Shown here piece by piece: positions 50,752 through 60,215 of a stretch of DNA of 64,000 bases. The DNA is from Gloeobacter violaceus PCC 7421. GTDB lineage: Bacteria; Cyanobacteriota; Cyanobacteriia; Gloeobacterales; Gloeobacteraceae. Under the pieces are notes generated by a model. The model saw only the letters and a program-made list of their open reading frames with translations. It did no database searches and was not told where the DNA came from. The first letter of the stretch is position 1; every line of letters starts with the position of its first letter. A program made the position numbers and the translations under genes. The stretch covers positions 2,542,001 to 2,606,000 of the forward strand of contig NC_005125.1 of the NCBI RefSeq assembly GCF_000011385.1, written 5' to 3'.

Positions 50752-51243
50752 ATGACAATCGAATCTTGCCTTTGGCCCGTTGCCGTCCGCCACCTCGGGA
50801 CAGCTGGCCTGTGGTGCGCACTTGCCCTGTTGGCCTTTTGCACAGCCGAACCTGCCCGGTCGATACCCCAGCGAAGCAAAAGTGCACTCATTCCGTTGGT
50901 TTCCTTACCCGCCACCCAGCAAAGGGCACTCGCCGCCGCAGGTAGAGCCGATCCCTTCCGGCCGCCCACAGCGGCACTGATCCTTTCGCTCCCACAGGCA
51001 ACACCCGCTCCCACCTTGAAACCAACACCGACGCCCCGGGTTGTGGCGCCCAAGGTACTGGGGATCATTTCCACACCCACACATACCTTCGCGATCGTCG
51101 AGCGCGGGGAGCAACACGCGATCGTCCGCCCTGGCGATAGGGTCGGGACGGCCGTAGTACAGAATGTTTCGGCGCAGACGGGTCAGGTGAGCTTCCGGCA
51201 GGGAAGCAGGCGGATGGTGCGCACCCTGGAGGCCCGACCGTGA
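50752..51243 (+). CDS. pilP: PilP-like periplasmic pilus protein
   Basis: The 163-residue protein has a hydrophobic N-terminal region (GLWCALALLAFCTAEPARS, possibly a lipoprotein or membrane anchor), a Pro-rich linker (TPAPTLKPTPTPRVVAPK) and a small beta domain with VLGIISTPTHTFAIVERGEQ and VRPGDRVGTAVVQNVS, characteristic of PilP/GspC homology regions that bind the secretin N0 domain. Its position between pilO and pilQ supports the call. The classic cyanobacterial description has PilMNOQ only, so this is notable. Confidence 0.75.
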   Translation: MTIESCLWPVAVRHLGTAGLWCALALLAFCTAEPARSIPQRSKSALIPLVSLPATQQRALAAAGRADPFRPPTAALILSLPQATPAPTLKPTPTPRVVAPKVLGIISTPTHTFAIVERGEQHAIVRPGDRVGTAVVQNVSAQTGQVSFRQGSRRMVRTLEARP

Positions 51244-52721
51244 TGAATGGCTCGAAGTCTTGGTGTGTGGGCCTGGCGCTGCTTCTGGGGGTTGGGGCGG
51301 CGGCGGCCGAAGAACCGTTACCCCGCCTGCGCACCCGGGCGGTCGCCCCGCCTGCGGGTGATATTGCCGGGGAGGAAATCCCCCTGGGCCGGCCGGTGGA
51401 ACTGGGGAGCGGCGAACGGGTCACCCTGGCGCTCAAGGACGCACCGGTCAGAGAGGTGCTGCAGATTTTGGCCCGCCGGGCCGGGTGCAACGTGCTCTTT
51501 GGCGAGGGGGTCAGCGCTCAGCGCGTCTCGATGGATGTGCGCGGCGAGACCCTCGACGATACGTTCAACTTGGTGCTGCACCTGCACAACCTCAAAGCCC
51601 GCCGCACCGGCAACACCATCCTGGTGGGCGGCGAGATGGCCCACAACCTCCCCCAGACCCGCATGCGCACCTTTCGCCTCAACCAGGCCGATGTGCAGCA
51701 GGCAGCCGGGGTACTGCGCGGGCTGGGCGCCCAGGTGGGTTCAACCAACCTCGGCAGTACCCAACCGGGTGCAGCGACCACCAACCCCGATCCTGCTGCT
51801 ACCAGCGGTCCGTTGCGCGGTGAGCTGTTTGTCACCGTCGATGCGCGTACCAATTCGCTGGTGGCCGTCGGCAGCCCCCGCGCCCTGCAGATTGCCCAGG
51901 TGCAACTCGCCCAACTCGACGTGCGCCAGCGCCAGGTGATGATCGACGTCAAACTCGTCGATGTCAATCTCAACAACGTCAGCGATCTGGGTTTTCGCCT
52001 CGGTGGCTCGGCAGGTAACTTCCAGCTGGGCACGGTGGGGGGTGCTGCCGATCTGGGCGCTTCGTACCCGGCGGCGGTGGGCCTCACCGGCGGTGGGCCG
52101 GGTAACACGCTCATCTTCAACACCCTGGGCGCCCTCGCCTCGGCGATGGCCCTGCGCCTCGACACGGCCATCCAGGAAGGGTCCGCCCGGGTGCTCGCTT
52201 CTCCCCAATTGCTCGTCGCCTCCGGGGCCGGTTTTTCGAAGCCCACCGCCGCCCGCGTCGAAATTACCGATGACGTGGTCGTGGGGGCAACGATTACCAC
52301 CGACCGGGAAACCGGTCAGAGCACCACCACCATCAAAGTCGACAAAGTCGGCGTCAGCCTGGAGATCGCCGTCTATCAAGTCGACGACAACGGCTTTGTC
52401 GATGTCTCCCTCAAGCCGCAGGTCAGTTCCATCAACGACATCCAGCGCGACGCGGCGGGGAATCTGGTCACCCTGCTCACCCGCCGCAACCTGGATATCC
52501 AGCGGCTGCGGCTGCGCGACGGCGAAACCTTCGTGATCGGCGGCGTCATCCGCGAAATCGACCGCCAACTGGTCCAGAAAATGCCGCTGCTGGGAGACTT
52601 GCCGGTGCTGGGTGCTTTGTTTCGCTTCCAAAGCAACCAACACGAGCGGCGCGAAGTGGCGCTGATGGTGACTCCCCACATCTTGAAAGAATCGGTCCAT
52701 GAGGCGGCTCCCCTGCGATAA
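51243..52721 (+). CDS. pilQ: Type IV pilus secretin PilQ (short form)
   Basis: The 492-residue product is an outer-membrane secretin: signal peptide VGLALLLGVGAAAA, an N0/STN-like domain from about residue 58 (RVTLALKDAPVREVLQILAR), the N1 domain, then the secretin core with IDVKLVDVNLNNVSDLGFRL and the closing LRDGETFVIGGVIREID, QKMPLLGDLPVLGALFRFQS. The AMIN domains of most cyanobacterial PilQ proteins are absent and the protein is far shorter than the usual ~700-800 residues. ATG 51243 or GTG 51240 overlaps the pilP stop. Confidence 0.92.
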   Translation: MNGSKSWCVGLALLLGVGAAAAEEPLPRLRTRAVAPPAGDIAGEEIPLGRPVELGSGERVTLALKDAPVREVLQILARRAGCNVLFGEGVSAQRVSMDVRGETLDDTFNLVLHLHNLKARRTGNTILVGGEMAHNLPQTRMRTFRLNQADVQQAAGVLRGLGAQVGSTNLGSTQPGAATTNPDPAATSGPLRGELFVTVDARTNSLVAVGSPRALQIAQVQLAQLDVRQRQVMIDVKLVDVNLNNVSDLGFRLGGSAGNFQLGTVGGAADLGASYPAAVGLTGGGPGNTLIFNTLGALASAMALRLDTAIQEGSARVLASPQLLVASGAGFSKPTAARVEITDDVVVGATITTDRETGQSTTTIKVDKVGVSLEIAVYQVDDNGFVDVSLKPQVSSINDIQRDAAGNLVTLLTRRNLDIQRLRLRDGETFVIGGVIREIDRQLVQKMPLLGDLPVLGALFRFQSNQHERREVALMVTPHILKESVHEAAPLR

Positions 52722-52780
52722 CTGGGTGGGGACACAGGCCGACAAACCCGTGGTTCATCAATGGAAATGCCGGCTTTGCC

Positions 52781-54232
52781 CTACTTCCCGAACGGGGGCC
52801 TGATGGCGGTGAAGCGTTGCGGACTGATGGCGATTTTGCCGCTCGCCGTCGTGATGACAATGCGCCCTGAGGCTGTGCCCACCGGTACTACGGCGTTAAT
52901 CTCCGTGGATGAGACCACTGTAAACTGGGCAGGTACTCGCCCTGGCCCCAACTTCTCAAAAGTCACCGAGCTGATTCCCGTAAATCCGGTACCGTGGATG
53001 AAAACTCCAATGCCCGGCCGTCCAAAAGGGAGGTTCAACGCCGTGATGGTCGGAGTGGCACCCAGCTCGAACGTATTCAATAGAACCGCCACGTTGTCGG
53101 ATCCCACGTTGGCAGCGACGATGTCCGGGTTGCCGTCGGCATCGATATCTCCCAGCGCCACTCCAAAAGGACCGACCCCACCGGTGGCAAAGGGAGTGGC
53201 AACCGTGAAATTGCCGCGGCCGTTACCCAGCAGTACCAATGCCTGGTTGTCCCCAGCATTGTTTGAGACAATGTCCAGGTCGCCGTCGCTGTCGAGATCT
53301 GTCAAACCGGCAAAACTCGCGCCAGTTGCCAAGAAGTCACGGCGGGGGCCGAAATTGCCCCGCCCGTCGCCCAGGAGCACCGCCACCCCTCCGCCCGTGT
53401 CGGAAAAGTAGTTGGCGGTCACGATGTCGAGGTCGCCGTCGCCGTCCACATCCCCCAGAGCCAGGGACGTTGGGCCGTCCACGGCGAAGTTGCCGGCCGG
53501 GGCAAAACCACCCCGGCCGTCGTTCAACAGCACCGACACTTGGTCGGAGCGGGAGTCGACAACGGCAATATCGAGGTCGCCATCTGCGTCGATATCGCTC
53601 AACGCGGCCGATTGGGGCAACTCGCCCACAGAATAGGTGGCGGACATGGCGAAACCGCCGCTGCCGTTGTTGAACAGCACCGTGAGATCACCGCTGTTCG
53701 AAGCAAGCGCCAGGATATCCGTATCTGTGTCGTTGTCCATGTCTCCCAGGGTGACAAAATCGGGAAACCCTGCCACCAGCAGGCGATTGGGGGCGGCAAA
53801 ACTGCCGTTGCCCTGATTTGCCAATACCGAAAGTCCAGCGGCATTGAAGTCGCTGTCGGCCGTGACAATGTCCAGGTCGCCGTCCCCATCGATGTCCCCC
53901 AGGGCCACAGACTCAGGCTCGCTCCCCCCCACAGCAAAGGTGCCGACTGCGGCGAAACTGCCGCGGCCGTCGCCCAAAAGTACCGTGACATTGTCGGAGT
54001 CGGAGTTGGCCGTGACGATGTCCAGGTCGCCGTCGTCGTCTAGATCACCCAGCGCTGCAGCGTAGGGACCGGCCCCGGCGGCAAAGGTGGCGGGAGGCGC
54101 AAAATCGACTTGCGCCCGGGCAGGGACCGCCCACAGGGCTACCGTTCCCGCCAGACCCAGGCCCAAGATCCAGCCCCAGCCCGGCCCAGGGGCGAGCCGC
54201 AAAATGGCTGACGCATCAAAAGTATTCGCCAT
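52781..54232 (-). CDS. Exported FG-GAP/VCBS repeat protein with C-terminal IPT-like domain
   Basis: The ~483-residue product has a signal peptide (WILGLGLAGTVALWAVPARA), then about seven integrin-type repeats each containing DVDGDGDLDIVTAN-like calcium-binding loops (for example ALGDIDGDGDLDIVTADSDF), expected to form a seven-bladed beta-propeller, and ends with a beta-sandwich beginning PTITALNLPFGRPGIGVFIH and GTGFTGISSVTFEKLGPG, like IPT/TIG domains. It is probably extracellular and Ca-binding. The start is ATG 54232; GTG 54247 is also possible. Confidence 0.9.
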   Translation of the reverse strand: MANTFDASAILRLAPGPGWGWILGLGLAGTVALWAVPARAQVDFAPPATFAAGAGPYAAALGDLDDDGDLDIVTANSDSDNVTVLLGDGRGSFAAVGTFAVGGSEPESVALGDIDGDGDLDIVTADSDFNAAGLSVLANQGNGSFAAPNRLLVAGFPDFVTLGDMDNDTDTDILALASNSGDLTVLFNNGSGGFAMSATYSVGELPQSAALSDIDADGDLDIAVVDSRSDQVSVLLNDGRGGFAPAGNFAVDGPTSLALGDVDGDGDLDIVTANYFSDTGGGVAVLLGDGRGNFGPRRDFLATGASFAGLTDLDSDGDLDIVSNNAGDNQALVLLGNGRGNFTVATPFATGGVGPFGVALGDIDADGNPDIVAANVGSDNVAVLLNTFELGATPTITALNLPFGRPGIGVFIHGTGFTGISSVTFEKLGPGRVPAQFTVVSSTEINAVVPVGTASGRIVITTASGKIAISPQRFTAIRPPFGK

Positions 54233-54343
54233 AGTCACGTCCCGCACAATCAGAGTGTGCCAACAGTACCCTGTCGCTGACCTGCAACCAAGTGTTTCAA
54301 GCCAGCCTGAGGTTTTCTGGGCAACCGAAAACCGCTACAAGGC

Positions 54344-54769
54344 TCAGGGGACGATCAGATACTGCCCCTGGTAGCGCAAAGGCGGGCCGCCGTCCTTGCG
54401 CGGCACCTCCACCAGTACCTGATGCGGACCCAGAGGCGCATTGAAGCCGTACAGACGAAATTCGGCCCGCTCTTCCTCGAGTTTCTGGTCCATGAAGACA
54501 AACTGATCGCCCTGGAAAGGCACCGCCGCCGCTCCTTCCAGGAGCGCCTGGGCCTTGGCGGAGACATCGGTGCCGTCGATCAGCACCTTCGGTTTGCGCC
54601 AGTCGAGCACCTTCGCCTCGCCCTCGATCAGCGACAGGACGATCTTCAGTTCGATCGGGTTGCGCAGGGTGCGGTTGAGGGGCGGCTCGGCGGTGAGTAC
54701 GGGGGCGGCGGCGGCCGAGCCTGCCGCTAGCGCCAGTACAATCGATAACAAACAACAAAGCGTGCGCAT
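54344..54769 (-). CDS. Exported hypothetical protein
   Basis: The 141-residue product starts at ATG 54769 with a signal peptide (TLCCLLSIVLALAAGSAAAA). The mature part is a predicted beta-sandwich (PVLTAEPPLNRTLRNPIELK, DWRKPKVLIDGTDVSAKAQA and a closing VLVEVPRKDGGPPLRYQGQY) without a recognisable family. It is divergent from cinA. The 68-bp gap contains the promoters of both genes. Confidence 0.7.
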   Translation of the reverse strand: MRTLCCLLSIVLALAAGSAAAAPVLTAEPPLNRTLRNPIELKIVLSLIEGEAKVLDWRKPKVLIDGTDVSAKAQALLEGAAAVPFQGDQFVFMDQKLEEERAEFRLYGFNAPLGPHQVLVEVPRKDGGPPLRYQGQYLIVP

Positions 54770-54838
54770 CGCGGTCTGGAACAAATTCTAGAGTTTTGGT
54801 TTTCCCCCCGGTGCCCCCATTCTAATGGACCGCCCCCA

Positions 54839-56119
54839 ATGGCCCCCAGCGCAGAGATTCTCTGTATCGGCACCGAACTGCTCCTTGGCCAGATCGTCAA
54901 CACCAACGCCCAGTTTCTGGCGGTCGAGCTGGCCAAACTGGGCATCCCCCATCACTTTCAGACCGTGGTGGGCGACAACCCCGGGCGCATCCGCCTCGCC
55001 CTCGACATTGCCATCGAGCGCGCCGGGATTATCCTCACCACCGGCGGCCTCGGGCCGACCGACGACGATCTCACCCACCAGACGCTGGCGGAGCACTTCG
55101 AGGTGCCCCTGGTGCGTCACCCGGCGCTGCTGGCCCTCATCGAGGAGCGCTTTCGCGAACGCAACCGGCCGATGAGCCCCACCAACGCCAAACAGGCGGA
55201 TCTGCCCGAAGGCGCCCAGATCCTGCCCAACCCGATGGGCACAGCCCCCGGGATCGTCTGGGAACCGAAGGCCGGAGTGGCGATTCTCACTTTTCCGGGG
55301 GTGCCCGCCGAAATGCGTGCCATGTGGGCCGAGACGGCCGTACCGTTTTTGCGCTTGCGCGGTGGGGGCCAGGAAATCTTCCACAGCCGCACGCTACGCC
55401 ATTGGGGTGTTTCGGAGTCCACCCTCGCTGAGAAGGTGGAAGAATTTCTCCGGGGCGTCAACCCCACCGTTGCCCCCTACGCGGGCAATGGCGAGGTGAA
55501 ACTGCGCATCACCGCCCGGGCCGCAGGTATCGCAGCGGCCGAGTCGCTCATCGCCCCGGTCGAAGCGAGCCTGCGCACCATCGCCGGTCTTGACTGCTAC
55601 GGGGCGGACGAAGACACCCTTGCCTCGGCGAGTGCAGCACTTTTGGTCCGCACCGGCACCACCCTGGCGGTGGCCGAATCGTGCACCGGCGGCATGCTGG
55701 CCGAAGCCCTCACCGCCCTGCCGGGAGCCTCGCGCTACTTGCGCGGAGCGGTGGTCGCCTACGCAAACGATCTCAAAACGTCGCTGCTCGGTGTCGACGA
55801 GCAACGGATGATCGACCACGGCGCGGTGAGCGAGCCGGTGGCCCGCGCTATGGCCGAGGGGGTACGCAATCGGCTTGCCAGTGACTGGGGACTGGCGCTG
55901 ACCGGTGTGTCCGGTCCGGGGGGCGGGACCGCCCAAAAACCCGTGGGGTTGGTGCACATCGCCCTTGCCGGACCGGGAGAGACTCGTGCGGTCGAAATCC
56001 GCCTTGGTGCGCAGCGCGGGCGCGACTGGATACGCCGGGTGAGTACCCAGAGCGCCCTCGATCTCCTCCGCCGAGAGATCATCAACTGGGAAGCCTTTGG
56101 TATTATGAAAGAGCGATAA
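54839..56119 (+). CDS. cinA: CinA-like protein (NMN deamidase/ADP-ribose pyrophosphatase)
   Basis: This 426-residue protein starts SAEILCIGTELLLGQIVNTN, the MoaB-like N-terminal domain (COG1058) that hydrolyses ADP-ribose, with TTGGLGPTDDDLT. The C-terminal COG1546 domain begins near residue 268 with ALLVRTGTTLAVAESCTGGM and contains TGVSGPGGGTAQKPVGLVHI, the nicotinamide mononucleotide deamidase. It recycles NAD breakdown products. The start ATG 54839 is divergent from the exported protein gene. Confidence 0.93.
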   Translation: MAPSAEILCIGTELLLGQIVNTNAQFLAVELAKLGIPHHFQTVVGDNPGRIRLALDIAIERAGIILTTGGLGPTDDDLTHQTLAEHFEVPLVRHPALLALIEERFRERNRPMSPTNAKQADLPEGAQILPNPMGTAPGIVWEPKAGVAILTFPGVPAEMRAMWAETAVPFLRLRGGGQEIFHSRTLRHWGVSESTLAEKVEEFLRGVNPTVAPYAGNGEVKLRITARAAGIAAAESLIAPVEASLRTIAGLDCYGADEDTLASASAALLVRTGTTLAVAESCTGGMLAEALTALPGASRYLRGAVVAYANDLKTSLLGVDEQRMIDHGAVSEPVARAMAEGVRNRLASDWGLALTGVSGPGGGTAQKPVGLVHIALAGPGETRAVEIRLGAQRGRDWIRRVSTQSALDLLRREIINWEAFGIMKER

Positions 56120-56147
56120 GGCAGCGTTCACCTTGAGAGATCACGGC

Positions 56148-56270
56148 ATGGATAGTGTTGCAGATAAGATTCAACGTGCGCTTGAGCGTCTGGCGGAGCT
56201 GTTAGGGCTGCCGCAACGCGCTCCCCAACTGCAGCGCGTCCCCGTCAGAGTTCGTGCCGATCGCCGCTAG
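56148..56270 (+). CDS. Possible 40-residue small protein between cinA and aroQ
   Basis: An ATG at 56148 (GAGAG about nine bases upstream) opens a 40-codon frame ending at TAG 56270. The product is helical and Arg-rich: [20 protein letters not shown] then [20 protein letters not shown]. It overlaps the GTG start of aroQ by 17 bases, so translation could be coupled. No family is recognised; it may be a real small ORF or chance. Confidence 0.45.
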   Translation: MDSVADKIQRALERLAELLGLPQRAPQLQRVPVRVRADRR

Positions 56271-56736
56271 TTTGCGGGTTTTGCTGCTGAACGGCCCCAA
56301 CCTCAGCCTGCTGGGCAGGCGCGAGGTCGATGTCTACGGGACCGTCACCTTGGCCGATATCGAACGCACCCTACAACTCGACGCTCAAGATCTGGACGTC
56401 GAGTTGTCTTGTTTGCAGTCCAACCATGAAGGGGTGCTCATCGACGCCATCCACGACGCTTTCGGGCGCTGCGACGGGCTGGTGATCAACCCGGGGGGGT
56501 TGACCCACACCAGCGTCGCCCTGCGCGATGCGATCGCCGGCGTCGGCCTACCCACGGTCGAAGTGCATATGAGCAATGTCTATCGGCGTGAGAGCTTTCG
56601 CCACCATTCGTTTATCGCCCCGGTGGCGGTGGGACAAATCAGTGGCTTCGGCGCCGACAGCTACCGGCTCGGCCTGCGGGCCATCGCTCTGTTCCTGCGT
56701 CGGCGGGCCGAGCAGGACGAGGGTCCCTGTCGATAG
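56254..56736 (+). CDS. aroQ: Type II 3-dehydroquinate dehydratase
   Basis: This 160-residue enzyme of the shikimate pathway dehydrates 3-dehydroquinate. It starts at GTG 56254 with [21 protein letters not shown], where the tyrosine of DVYG is catalytic, followed by [38 protein letters not shown], and [20 protein letters not shown] containing the catalytic His. The dodecameric type II fold is expected. It is closely downstream of cinA and the small ORF. Confidence 0.95.
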   Translation: MPIAASLRVLLLNGPNLSLLGRREVDVYGTVTLADIERTLQLDAQDLDVELSCLQSNHEGVLIDAIHDAFGRCDGLVINPGGLTHTSVALRDAIAGVGLPTVEVHMSNVYRRESFRHHSFIAPVAVGQISGFGADSYRLGLRAIALFLRRRAEQDEGPCR

Positions 56737-56754
56737 ACTGGAAAGGCAACCCTT

Positions 56755-57873
56755 TTGGCGAATCGCTCCATGCGCGCATCGAAACTGGCGGCACTGTTGC
56801 TCGTTTTTTTCCCCTGGTACCCAGCCCAGGCGGCGCCGAATCTCGATCGCATCGGCCTGCCGCCCGGATTTGCAATCGGTATTTTTGCCCAGGGGCTGGA
56901 CAGGCCCCGCGCCGTCGCCTTTGCTCCCAACGGCGATTTGTTTGTCACCGAGATCGGGGCGGGGCGCGTGAGTGTGCTGCCCGATCGCGACGGCAACGGC
57001 AAAGCTGACCGCCGAGTGACCTTCGCAGGCAAGTTGAGTGATCCCCACGGCCTCGCTTTCTACAGGGGCTATCTCTACGTCGGTGAGACCGGTAAAGTCG
57101 CCCGCTACCCCTACAAAAGCGGGCAGCTCGAAGGCCGCAACCGGCAGGTGGTGGTGAATAACCTGCCTTCCGGCGGGGGCCACTTTACCCGCACGGTCGC
57201 CTTCGGTCCGGACGATAAAATGTACGTATCGATCGGTTCGACCTGCAACGTCTGTGTCGAGCGCGACAAGCGGCGCGCCACGGTCATGCAGTTCAATGCC
57301 GACGGCACCGGCGGTCGCATCTACGCAAGCGGCCTGCGCAACGCGGTCGGTTTGCGCTTCGACTCGGCAGGCAGGCTGTGGGCCACCAGCAACGGCCGCG
57401 ACTGGCTGGGGGACGACACGCCGCCGGACGAGCTGCACATTCTCGAAGACGGCATGAGCGCCGGCTGGCCCTTTTGCCACGCGGGCAAGTACAAAGATCC
57501 CGAGCCCAAATATGCAGCACTGGGTTCCTGTGAGCAAGTGAAGCGGCCGCTCTGGGGGTTTCAGGCCCACTCGGCGCCTCTGGGGGTTAGTGAATACACC
57601 GGCAATCAGTTTCCGCCCGAGTACCGGGGCGATTTGTTCGTGGCCTTCCACGGCAGCTGGAACCGCTCGCGCCCGACCGGCTATAAAGTGGTGCGCGCCG
57701 AGATCGAGAACGGCAAGGTCACCCGGTTGAGCGATTTTGCCACCGGCTGGCTGCGCCCCGATCGCGAGGTGGCCGGTCGTCCCGTCGATGTGCTGGCCGG
57801 GCCGGACGGCAGTCTGTTTGTCACCGACGACGGCGAAGGGGTGATCTACCGCATCCGCTATACGGGGCAGTAG
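56755..57873 (+). CDS. Exported glucose/sorbosone dehydrogenase-like beta-propeller
   Basis: The 372-residue product starts at TTG 56755 (AAAGG eight bases upstream) or ATG 56770 and has a signal peptide (LAALLLVFFPWYPAQAAP). The rest resembles PQQ-dependent sorbosone/aldose dehydrogenases: GLPPGFAIGIFAQGLDRPRA, GNGKADRRVTFAGKLSDPHG, ASGLRNAVGLRFDSAG and FVAFHGSWNRSRPTGYKVV. Such a six-bladed propeller binds PQQ or calcium and oxidises sugars in the periplasm; PQQ synthesis genes are not visible in the window. Substrate unknown. Confidence 0.85.
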   Translation: MANRSMRASKLAALLLVFFPWYPAQAAPNLDRIGLPPGFAIGIFAQGLDRPRAVAFAPNGDLFVTEIGAGRVSVLPDRDGNGKADRRVTFAGKLSDPHGLAFYRGYLYVGETGKVARYPYKSGQLEGRNRQVVVNNLPSGGGHFTRTVAFGPDDKMYVSIGSTCNVCVERDKRRATVMQFNADGTGGRIYASGLRNAVGLRFDSAGRLWATSNGRDWLGDDTPPDELHILEDGMSAGWPFCHAGKYKDPEPKYAALGSCEQVKRPLWGFQAHSAPLGVSEYTGNQFPPEYRGDLFVAFHGSWNRSRPTGYKVVRAEIENGKVTRLSDFATGWLRPDREVAGRPVDVLAGPDGSLFVTDDGEGVIYRIRYTGQ

Positions 57874-57944
57874 GGCGAACCGAGCTCGGGGCGAGCGTGG
57901 TTGGTCAAATCACTGTCGTCAATACGGGAACCGTTGGCGCTGCC

Positions 57945-59540
57945 CTAGCCGAGGTCGGGCATCAGGTTGAGCACACCCAGGCCCAGTTCGTCGGGCGAGA
58001 GCGTCTGCACCTCGAACAGGGCGAGCAAATCCTTCATATCCGGGTTGCCCCGAGCGGCCCCGGTCACCCCCTGGGCGATCACCAGGCCGCAGCGTCCGCC
58101 GGTTTTGCGGCAGCGCTCGTTCCACTGGCGGCGGGCGCGCAGGTGCTGGGGATCGTCCTGCTCGAATTCGCCAAACAGGTGCAGCTGCCCGTCGCCGGTG
58201 CGCAGCACGGCCAGTTCGTAGCGGGTGCGGGTGAGCAGGTCCATCCCCGGATTGAACCCGAAGCCGGTCGGCCCCCCTCCCCGGCGCAGCGCTTCGATGA
58301 GCAGGCGGGCCTTTGGACGGCTGGTCTGCACCAGGATCGTCGGCAGCCCGTCGGCGCGGGTACGGCGGGCCGCAGGCGGATTGGCCGGGGCGTTGACCAG
58401 AAACTCGACCACCTTCCAGGGCAGCATCCCCAGACTGTAGATAGCCCCCTCCGGCAGCAGGTCGTCGCTGAGGACCGGTCCATCGGCTTCGACCTCCTCG
58501 ACCTCGGCGGAGCCCGCCATTTGGTAGAGTTCCTCCGCCAGCTGCGGCTGGGTGGAGACTTTGACGGTCACCTCGCCCCCCTGCACCATGGGGATGCGGT
58601 AGCGGCCGGACAGCGCCGGAAAATCGCGGCGGGCCAGATCGCGGCGGCGCAACCGAAAGAAGCGTTGTAGCGCTTCGAGGGTGAGCAATACCGTCTGGGC
58701 TTCCTCCTCGCCGAGAAAGGCGCGCGCTCCCTCCAGAGGGTGCAGTTGTCCAAAGCTGGGAGTAATTTCTGCCGACGGCAGCGACGTCAATTCGACCGGT
58801 TCGTCCTCCTCGTCTGCTTCTGCCGCCTGCTCGTAGGTCATAAACAAACAATCCTGCTGCAGGTAGGCCTCCTGCCGCTGCTGGGCGCTCAGCCGACCGC
58901 CCAGGCGCGAGCGAAAGCGCCGTAACGATTCGAGCGATCGGTACATCAGCACGCCGTACTCCTGACCGAGCAGCCCCAGCAGCGATACGTGCAGCACCGG
59001 GGTCTCCCAGCCTTCGAGCTCGACGCGCAAAATCTGGTGATCGGCGAGCAATTCCCACGGGGCTTCCTGCCACAGAGCCCGGGCGGCGCGCTGCAGGGGC
59101 TGCTCGAAGCCGTTGGGCAGTTGCGGTTGGCGGGCGGTGACATATTTTTGCAGGCTCTCGTAGACATCGTCGAGCAAAGGCAGCTGTGGCGCATAGTCGA
59201 CGACAATCTCGAGATCCTGCAGTGCGCCGCGCAAGAATAATTGCGCCTGCCGGTCGCGCACCACCACCTTCTGGGGCCGCCCGGGGGGAAACTGCGAATG
59301 GGGCTGCTCCATCGCCTGCAGCAAACAGCGCACGAGCGCTTCACTGCCAGCTTCGGCGCTCACCAGTTCGGTCGCCCGCACCGTTCCTTCGGAAGCGTCG
59401 GCCCAGACGATCAGTTCCGGGGGCCGATCCAGTTCGGCAATCGAGACCGAAGCAAGCACCCGCCGGTCCCCTTCCCAGGCGGTGGCGATTTGCGGCAGCT
59501 TCTGGAGTCTGCGAAGGGTTGAGGGATTCAGGACACTCAT
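57945..59540 (-). CDS. Large conserved hypothetical protein
   Basis: This 531-residue cytoplasmic protein has no signal or membrane segments. It begins PSTLRRLQKLPQIATAWEGD and has several well-formed globular segments, such as ELIVWADASEGTVRATELVS, then QKVVVRDRQAQLFLRGALQD, and a C-terminal YELAVLRTGDGQLHLFGEFE. An acidic region (EADEEDEPVELT, near residue 236) separates two halves. I do not recognise the family; it may be one of the DUFs found across cyanobacteria. Confidence 0.75.
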   Translation of the reverse strand: MSVLNPSTLRRLQKLPQIATAWEGDRRVLASVSIAELDRPPELIVWADASEGTVRATELVSAEAGSEALVRCLLQAMEQPHSQFPPGRPQKVVVRDRQAQLFLRGALQDLEIVVDYAPQLPLLDDVYESLQKYVTARQPQLPNGFEQPLQRAARALWQEAPWELLADHQILRVELEGWETPVLHVSLLGLLGQEYGVLMYRSLESLRRFRSRLGGRLSAQQRQEAYLQQDCLFMTYEQAAEADEEDEPVELTSLPSAEITPSFGQLHPLEGARAFLGEEEAQTVLLTLEALQRFFRLRRRDLARRDFPALSGRYRIPMVQGGEVTVKVSTQPQLAEELYQMAGSAEVEEVEADGPVLSDDLLPEGAIYSLGMLPWKVVEFLVNAPANPPAARRTRADGLPTILVQTSRPKARLLIEALRRGGGPTGFGFNPGMDLLTRTRYELAVLRTGDGQLHLFGEFEQDDPQHLRARRQWNERCRKTGGRCGLVIAQGVTGAARGNPDMKDLLALFEVQTLSPDELGLGVLNLMPDLG

Positions 59541-59729
59541 TCGGTTACAAGCTTAAGCAGCCGGGCGCTTGATTTGGGGTCACCCTACTATCTTCGGGCA
59601 TTCCAGCGCAGAATAAACCCCCACTGGCTATGGGAACCTGAGGGGACGCGCCATCCATCGATAAGACTTTGTGCCGACGAGAAAACAAACAGGATTCGTA
59701 GGCAAAGTTCGCATCCGAGAGCATGCGGT

Positions 59730-60008
59730 TCAAAACGGATTGTACACACGGGTCCGCCCATAAAGTTGCCCTGTGTTGAGATCCTCAGACCATAGAACTT
59801 CACACTGCAACTGCTGCGCACTGGAAAAGAGCATGGCATCCCAGAAGGAAATCGCAAAGCGTTCCTGTAGAGCGACAGCGTAGAGAATATCCTCCACTCC
59901 CGGACGATGCACAGGCCAACTGGACAAGTCGGCAATGATTCTGGCCGCTGGCTGTGGTGCAAGGGTATAGGCTACTTTGCGGGTCATGTTGATGTAGAAC
60001 TCCTGAGG
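59730..60008 (-). pseudogene. 5'-truncated PIN-domain protein (toxin remnant)
   Basis: The frame reads QEFYINMTRKVAYTLAPQPA, then ISFWDAMLFSSAQQLQCEVL and ends WSEDLNTGQLYGRTRVYNPF. These are the second half of a COG5573-type PIN toxin (consensus LQEFYVNVTRK ... ISFWDAMI ... SEDLNHGQ). The first ~50 residues with the initial LDTNV aspartate are missing; upstream of about 60005 the frame is non-homologous and meets a stop at 60033-60035. It is therefore a broken gene, fused to the end of another gene on the other strand. Confidence 0.75.
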
Positions 60009-60127
60009 AACTGCGGCGGGAACTAGAGTTGATTACCGATGCTGAGCAACTGGAGCAGTTGATCGACACGGCGATCGCTTCCGCGGATCTGGCGGATTTC
60101 GAGGCATGGATTTCAGATCCAGAATAG
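60005..60127 (+). pseudogene. C-terminal remnant of an Rpn-like gene
   Basis: The plus-strand frame starting near 60005 reads EELRRELELITDAEQLEQLI followed by DTAIASADLADFEAWISDPE and a stop. It resembles the DUF4351-like tail of the Rpn-type gene at 29895-30857 (which ends RLEQLLDLAVDATDLDTF). The rest of such a gene is absent upstream, where the PIN remnant begins on the other strand, so this is a fusion scar. Confidence 0.55.
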
Positions 60128-60215
60128 GCAGCACGCTTGTGCAACCACATCGGCGGGTTATCGAGTGCCTCTGGAGCCTCAGCCAGGATCTCCTCCAGCA
60201 CCACATTTTCGCTCA

